Shown here: positions 5,711 to 7,201 of the stretch, piece after piece
Layout: each line of letters starts with the position of its first letter
Position numbering within the stretch: the stretch's first letter is position 1
Source of the DNA: an uncultured Oscillospiraceae bacterium
GTDB taxonomy: Bacteria; Bacillota; Clostridia; Oscillospirales; Oscillospiraceae
Length of the DNA stretch: 7,201 bases
Direction of reading: 5' to 3'
Assembly (NCBI GenBank): GCA_904398675.1
Contig: CAJFPI010000102.1
Coordinates: 1 to 7,201, forward strand
Notes under the pieces: generated by a model
The model's database searches: none
Told to the model about the DNA's origin: nothing
The model's input: the letters and a program-made list of their open reading frames with translations, nothing else
Made by a program: the position numbers and the translations under genes

Positions 5711-5745
5711 TAATTTAGTTAATCAAATTTGAGAGGAGGATTCCA

Positions 5746-6045
5746 TTGGAACTGACGGAGGTTCCCCAGTGGCTGCTGGTCCTGGAGCCGGAGGATGCGG
5801 CATTTATCAAAAATTTTGTCCTGAAGTCCGGGTCCTTGAAGGAAATCGCAAAGCTCTACCAGGTCTCCTACCCCACGGTCCGCCTGCGGCTGGACCGGCT
5901 GATCCAGAAGATCGAGGTGAGCGATCAGCGGGAGGAGGAGCCGTTCCAGGCCTTTATCAAAGGGCTGGCGGTGGATGAAAAAATCGATCTGGATACAGCA
6001 AAGCTGATCCTGGAAAAATACAGAGAGGAGCAGAAGAGCAAATGA
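5746..6045 (+). CDS. DUF2089-type helix-turn-helix protein, short form
   Basis: This 99-residue protein matches the C-terminal domain of DUF2089. PQWLLVLEPEDAAFIKNFVL (8-27) is followed by a helix-turn-helix region SGSLKEIAKLYQVSYPTVR (28-46) and a coil RLRLDRLIQKI. Longer family members carry an N-terminal zinc ribbon, which is absent here. The start is well supported: TTG 5746 with AGGAGG (5734-5739) 6 bases upstream, so the short form looks native rather than truncated. The protein is probably a small DNA-binding regulator, and the dyad in its own promoter (5714-5727) suggests autoregulation; both are inference. Its TGA (6043-6045) overlaps the ATG of the membrane-protein gene as ATGA, indicating translational coupling and a joint function. 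Confidence 0.85.
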   Translation: MELTEVPQWLLVLEPEDAAFIKNFVLKSGSLKEIAKLYQVSYPTVRLRLDRLIQKIEVSDQREEEPFQAFIKGLAVDEKIDLDTAKLILEKYREEQKSK

Positions 6046-6341
6046 GGACGTTTCTTTTGATCGCGGCGGCCCTGGCGGTGATCGGGTTCCATATCTGGGC
6101 CTCCCGCCGCAGCCCCCGTTTCTGGTACTTGGGGGGCGTTGTCCCGCTGCTGTGGTTTGGCTGTCTGATTTTCCTGGGCGTCCGGGGGATGCTCCACTGG
6201 CCGGGAGACTGGCGGCAGATCATCTTCCCTTCCCTCATCCTGCTGCTCTTGTGGCTGGAGGGCCATGAGACAGCCAAAAAGCGGGAGCTGGAGCGGATGC
6301 GGGCAAAGGATCTGAACGATAAAAAGGATCCAGGCGCATAA
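6042..6341 (+). CDS. Small membrane protein with three predicted helices
   Basis: This 99-residue protein has hydrophobic segments at about 3-19, 29-49 and 60-77, and a charged, lysine/arginine-rich C-terminal tail (78-99) with KKRELERMRAKD. I do not recognise a family. Start ATG 6042 overlaps the stop of the DUF2089-type gene by four bases, and a GAGGAG-like site lies about 11 bases upstream. It is the second and last gene of this operon; tandem hairpins and a T run follow. The pairing with a small helix-turn-helix protein resembles regulator plus membrane-partner modules, in which the membrane protein controls the regulator or is its target. That role is inference. Confidence 0.8.
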   Translation: MRTFLLIAAALAVIGFHIWASRRSPRFWYLGGVVPLLWFGCLIFLGVRGMLHWPGDWRQIIFPSLILLLLWLEGHETAKKRELERMRAKDLNDKKDPGA

Positions 6342-6361
6342 CAGATCCGCGTTTCTCCAGG

Positions 6362-6431
6362 GCGCCGGCCTGTTATGGCCGGCGGCGCTCATGCCGGGCG
6401 GCGGTCTTCACGACCGCCCCCGGCCTTTTTT
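6362..6431 (+). terminator. Intrinsic terminator of the DUF2089 operon, with a preceding hairpin
   Basis: A first GC-rich hairpin (GCCGGCC 6364-6370, GGCCGGC 6377-6383) is followed by a second, stronger one: GCCGGG plus GGCGGTC (6393-6406, one bulged C) pairs with 6412-6424 around the loop TTCAC. Six Ts (6426-6431) follow, so this is a clear Rho-independent terminator on the plus strand, insulating spoVAD from the upstream operon. Confidence 0.92.
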
Positions 6432-6457
6432 CACCTCTGCTGCCTTGTCAAAAAGCT

Positions 6458-6487
6458 GCATAGGCCCGCTCATTCCCGGACAAACTA
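6458..6487 (+). promoter_or_regulatory. Sigma-G-like (forespore) promoter of spoVAD
   Basis: GCATA (6458-6462), an 18-base spacer and CAAACTA (6481-6487) match the Bacillus subtilis sigma-G pattern GHATR-N18-CATNHTA, as I recall it, with one mismatch in the -10 box. Transcription would start near 6494, a few bases before the ribosome binding site AGGAG (6500-6504). SpoVA operons are known sigma-G targets. Confidence 0.6.
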
Positions 6488-6511
6488 CCGTCAGAAATCA
6501 GGAGAGAAGGG

Positions 6512-7201
6512 ATGCTGTATCGGCAAAAGGATCGGCAGCCGCACCCTGCGGCTGAGTCGCCCGCCCCATGTGATCGCACATGCCAACATCGGCGGGCGGC
6601 ACGAGGGAGCAGGCCCCTTGGCAGATTTCTTTGATGAACTGAGTCAGGACAGCTTTTTCGGGGAAAAAACCTGGGAGAAGGCGGAGTCCACCATGCAGCG
6701 GCGGGTCCTGCGCCGGGCGCTGGACAAGGCGGGGCTCAAGCCGGAGGATATCGACTATATCTTCGCCGGGGACCTTCTCAACCAGTGCATCGGCTCGGCC
6801 TTCAGCCTCCGGGATTTTCCCATCCCCTTCTACGGGCTGTACGGCGCCTGCTCCACCATGGGGGAGGGCCTGTCCCTGGCGTCGCTGCTGCTGGACGGCG
6901 GCTTTGCCGACACCGCGGCCGCCATGACCTCCTCCCACTTCTGCACCGCCGAGCGGCAGTACCGCATGCCGGTGCCCTACGGCTCCCAGCGGCCGCCCAC
7001 AGCCCAGTGGACCGCCACCGCCGCCGGCTGCACCATTCTCGCCCGGGAGGGGAAAGGCCCCCGGATCACCCACGTCACCTGCGGAAAAGTGGTGGACAAG
7101 GGGATCTCCGACGCCAACAACATGGGCGCGGCCATGGCCCCCGCCGCCTTTGACACCCTCTCCGCCCTGTTCCAGGACACAGGGACAGGGCCGGAGGACT
7201 A
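6512..7201 (+). CDS. spoVAD: Stage V sporulation protein AD, 5' frameshift, runs off the window
   Basis: SpoVAD is a thiolase-fold protein of the SpoVA channel that binds dipicolinic acid and helps load it into the spore. From codon 6528 the frame stays open to the window end: 224 residues of a usual ~335-340. It shows RIGSRTLRLSRPP, EGAGPLADFFD, GEKTWEKAES, AGDLLNQCIGS, LYGACSTMGEGL, TSSHFCTAERQYR, QRPPTAQWT and DANNMGAAMAPAA, all typical. The only start with a good ribosome site is ATG 6512 (AGGAG 6500-6504, 7 bases), but it is one base out of frame: it reads MLYRQKDRQ and stops after 40 codons. Losing one A from AAAA (6525-6528) would give MLYRQ-RIGSR in frame. The first in-frame standard start is GTG 6570, without a ribosome site. 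The cause may be a sequence error, a real lesion, or a non-standard ATC start (6519). No spoVAC precedes it; a terminator and its own promoter do. Confidence 0.9.

Larger units (their letters stand above)
5286..5745. other. Divergent intergenic region, 460 bases
   Basis: This is the gap between the zinc-ribbon operon (leftward) and the DUF2089 operon (rightward). It contains candidate leftward -10 boxes at 5330-5325 and 5541-5536, several inverted repeats at 5354-5510, a pyrimidine-rich plus strand at 5542-5645, and an AT-rich stretch at 5645-5730 holding the rightward promoter. The part at 5286-5582 is open in the frame of the ribbon protein but shows no recognisable domain. I found no match to a riboswitch class that I know. 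Confidence 0.6.

Noticed and set aside
6785..7153. 122-codon plus-strand ORF inside spoVAD
   Set aside because: It is another frame of a strongly conserved gene; its Arg/His/Pro-rich product is a shadow.

Overview
The window looks like chromosome of a GC-rich, endospore-forming member of the Clostridia (Firmicutes). The evidence is a clear spoVAD gene led by a sigma-G-like promoter, strong AGGAGG-type ribosome binding sites, repeated use of TTG starts, and high GC (roughly 60% by eye). The style fits Oscillospiraceae-type gut bacteria such as relatives of Flavonifractor or Intestinimonas, but that placement is inference. I see no insertion sequence, CRISPR array or phage gene.

Left part (1-2160). 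A tRNA-Leu(GAG) runs off the left edge on the minus strand behind a near-ideal housekeeping promoter. Next, also on the minus strand, come a Vat-like hexapeptide-repeat acetyltransferase (215-882) and a Sir2-family NAD-dependent deacylase (1018-1728). The acetyltransferase frame is broken by one base just after its start, and two tiny coupled ORFs precede it. Head-to-head with sir2, only 27 bases away, is a plus-strand ArsC/Spx-like thioredoxin-fold protein that lacks the expected active-site cysteine. A long hairpin closes this block.

Middle part (2180-5745). Three minus-strand genes form a tightly coupled operon, each stop overlapping the next start by 4 bases. In order they encode a cysteine-rich zinc-ribbon protein of unknown function (5285-4674), an NhaC-family antiporter (4677-3340) and a cation diffusion facilitator with Mn-type metal-site residues and two tandem C-terminal domains (3343-2180). 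Together they suggest a Na+/H+ and divalent-metal homeostasis unit, possibly with the ribbon protein as metal sensor or accessory; that link is inference. A 460-base divergent intergenic region follows. It holds candidate promoters in both directions, inverted repeats, a polypyrimidine tract and an AT-rich island.

Right part (5746-7201). A plus-strand two-gene operon encodes a short DUF2089-type helix-turn-helix protein and a three-helix membrane protein, and ends in a strong intrinsic terminator. After it a sigma-G-like promoter leads into spoVAD, which continues past the window edge. The best start of spoVAD (ATG at 6512) is out of frame by one base with the conserved protein. This is the second one-base disruption near an A/T run at a gene start in the window, so either sequence errors or real lesions should be considered.
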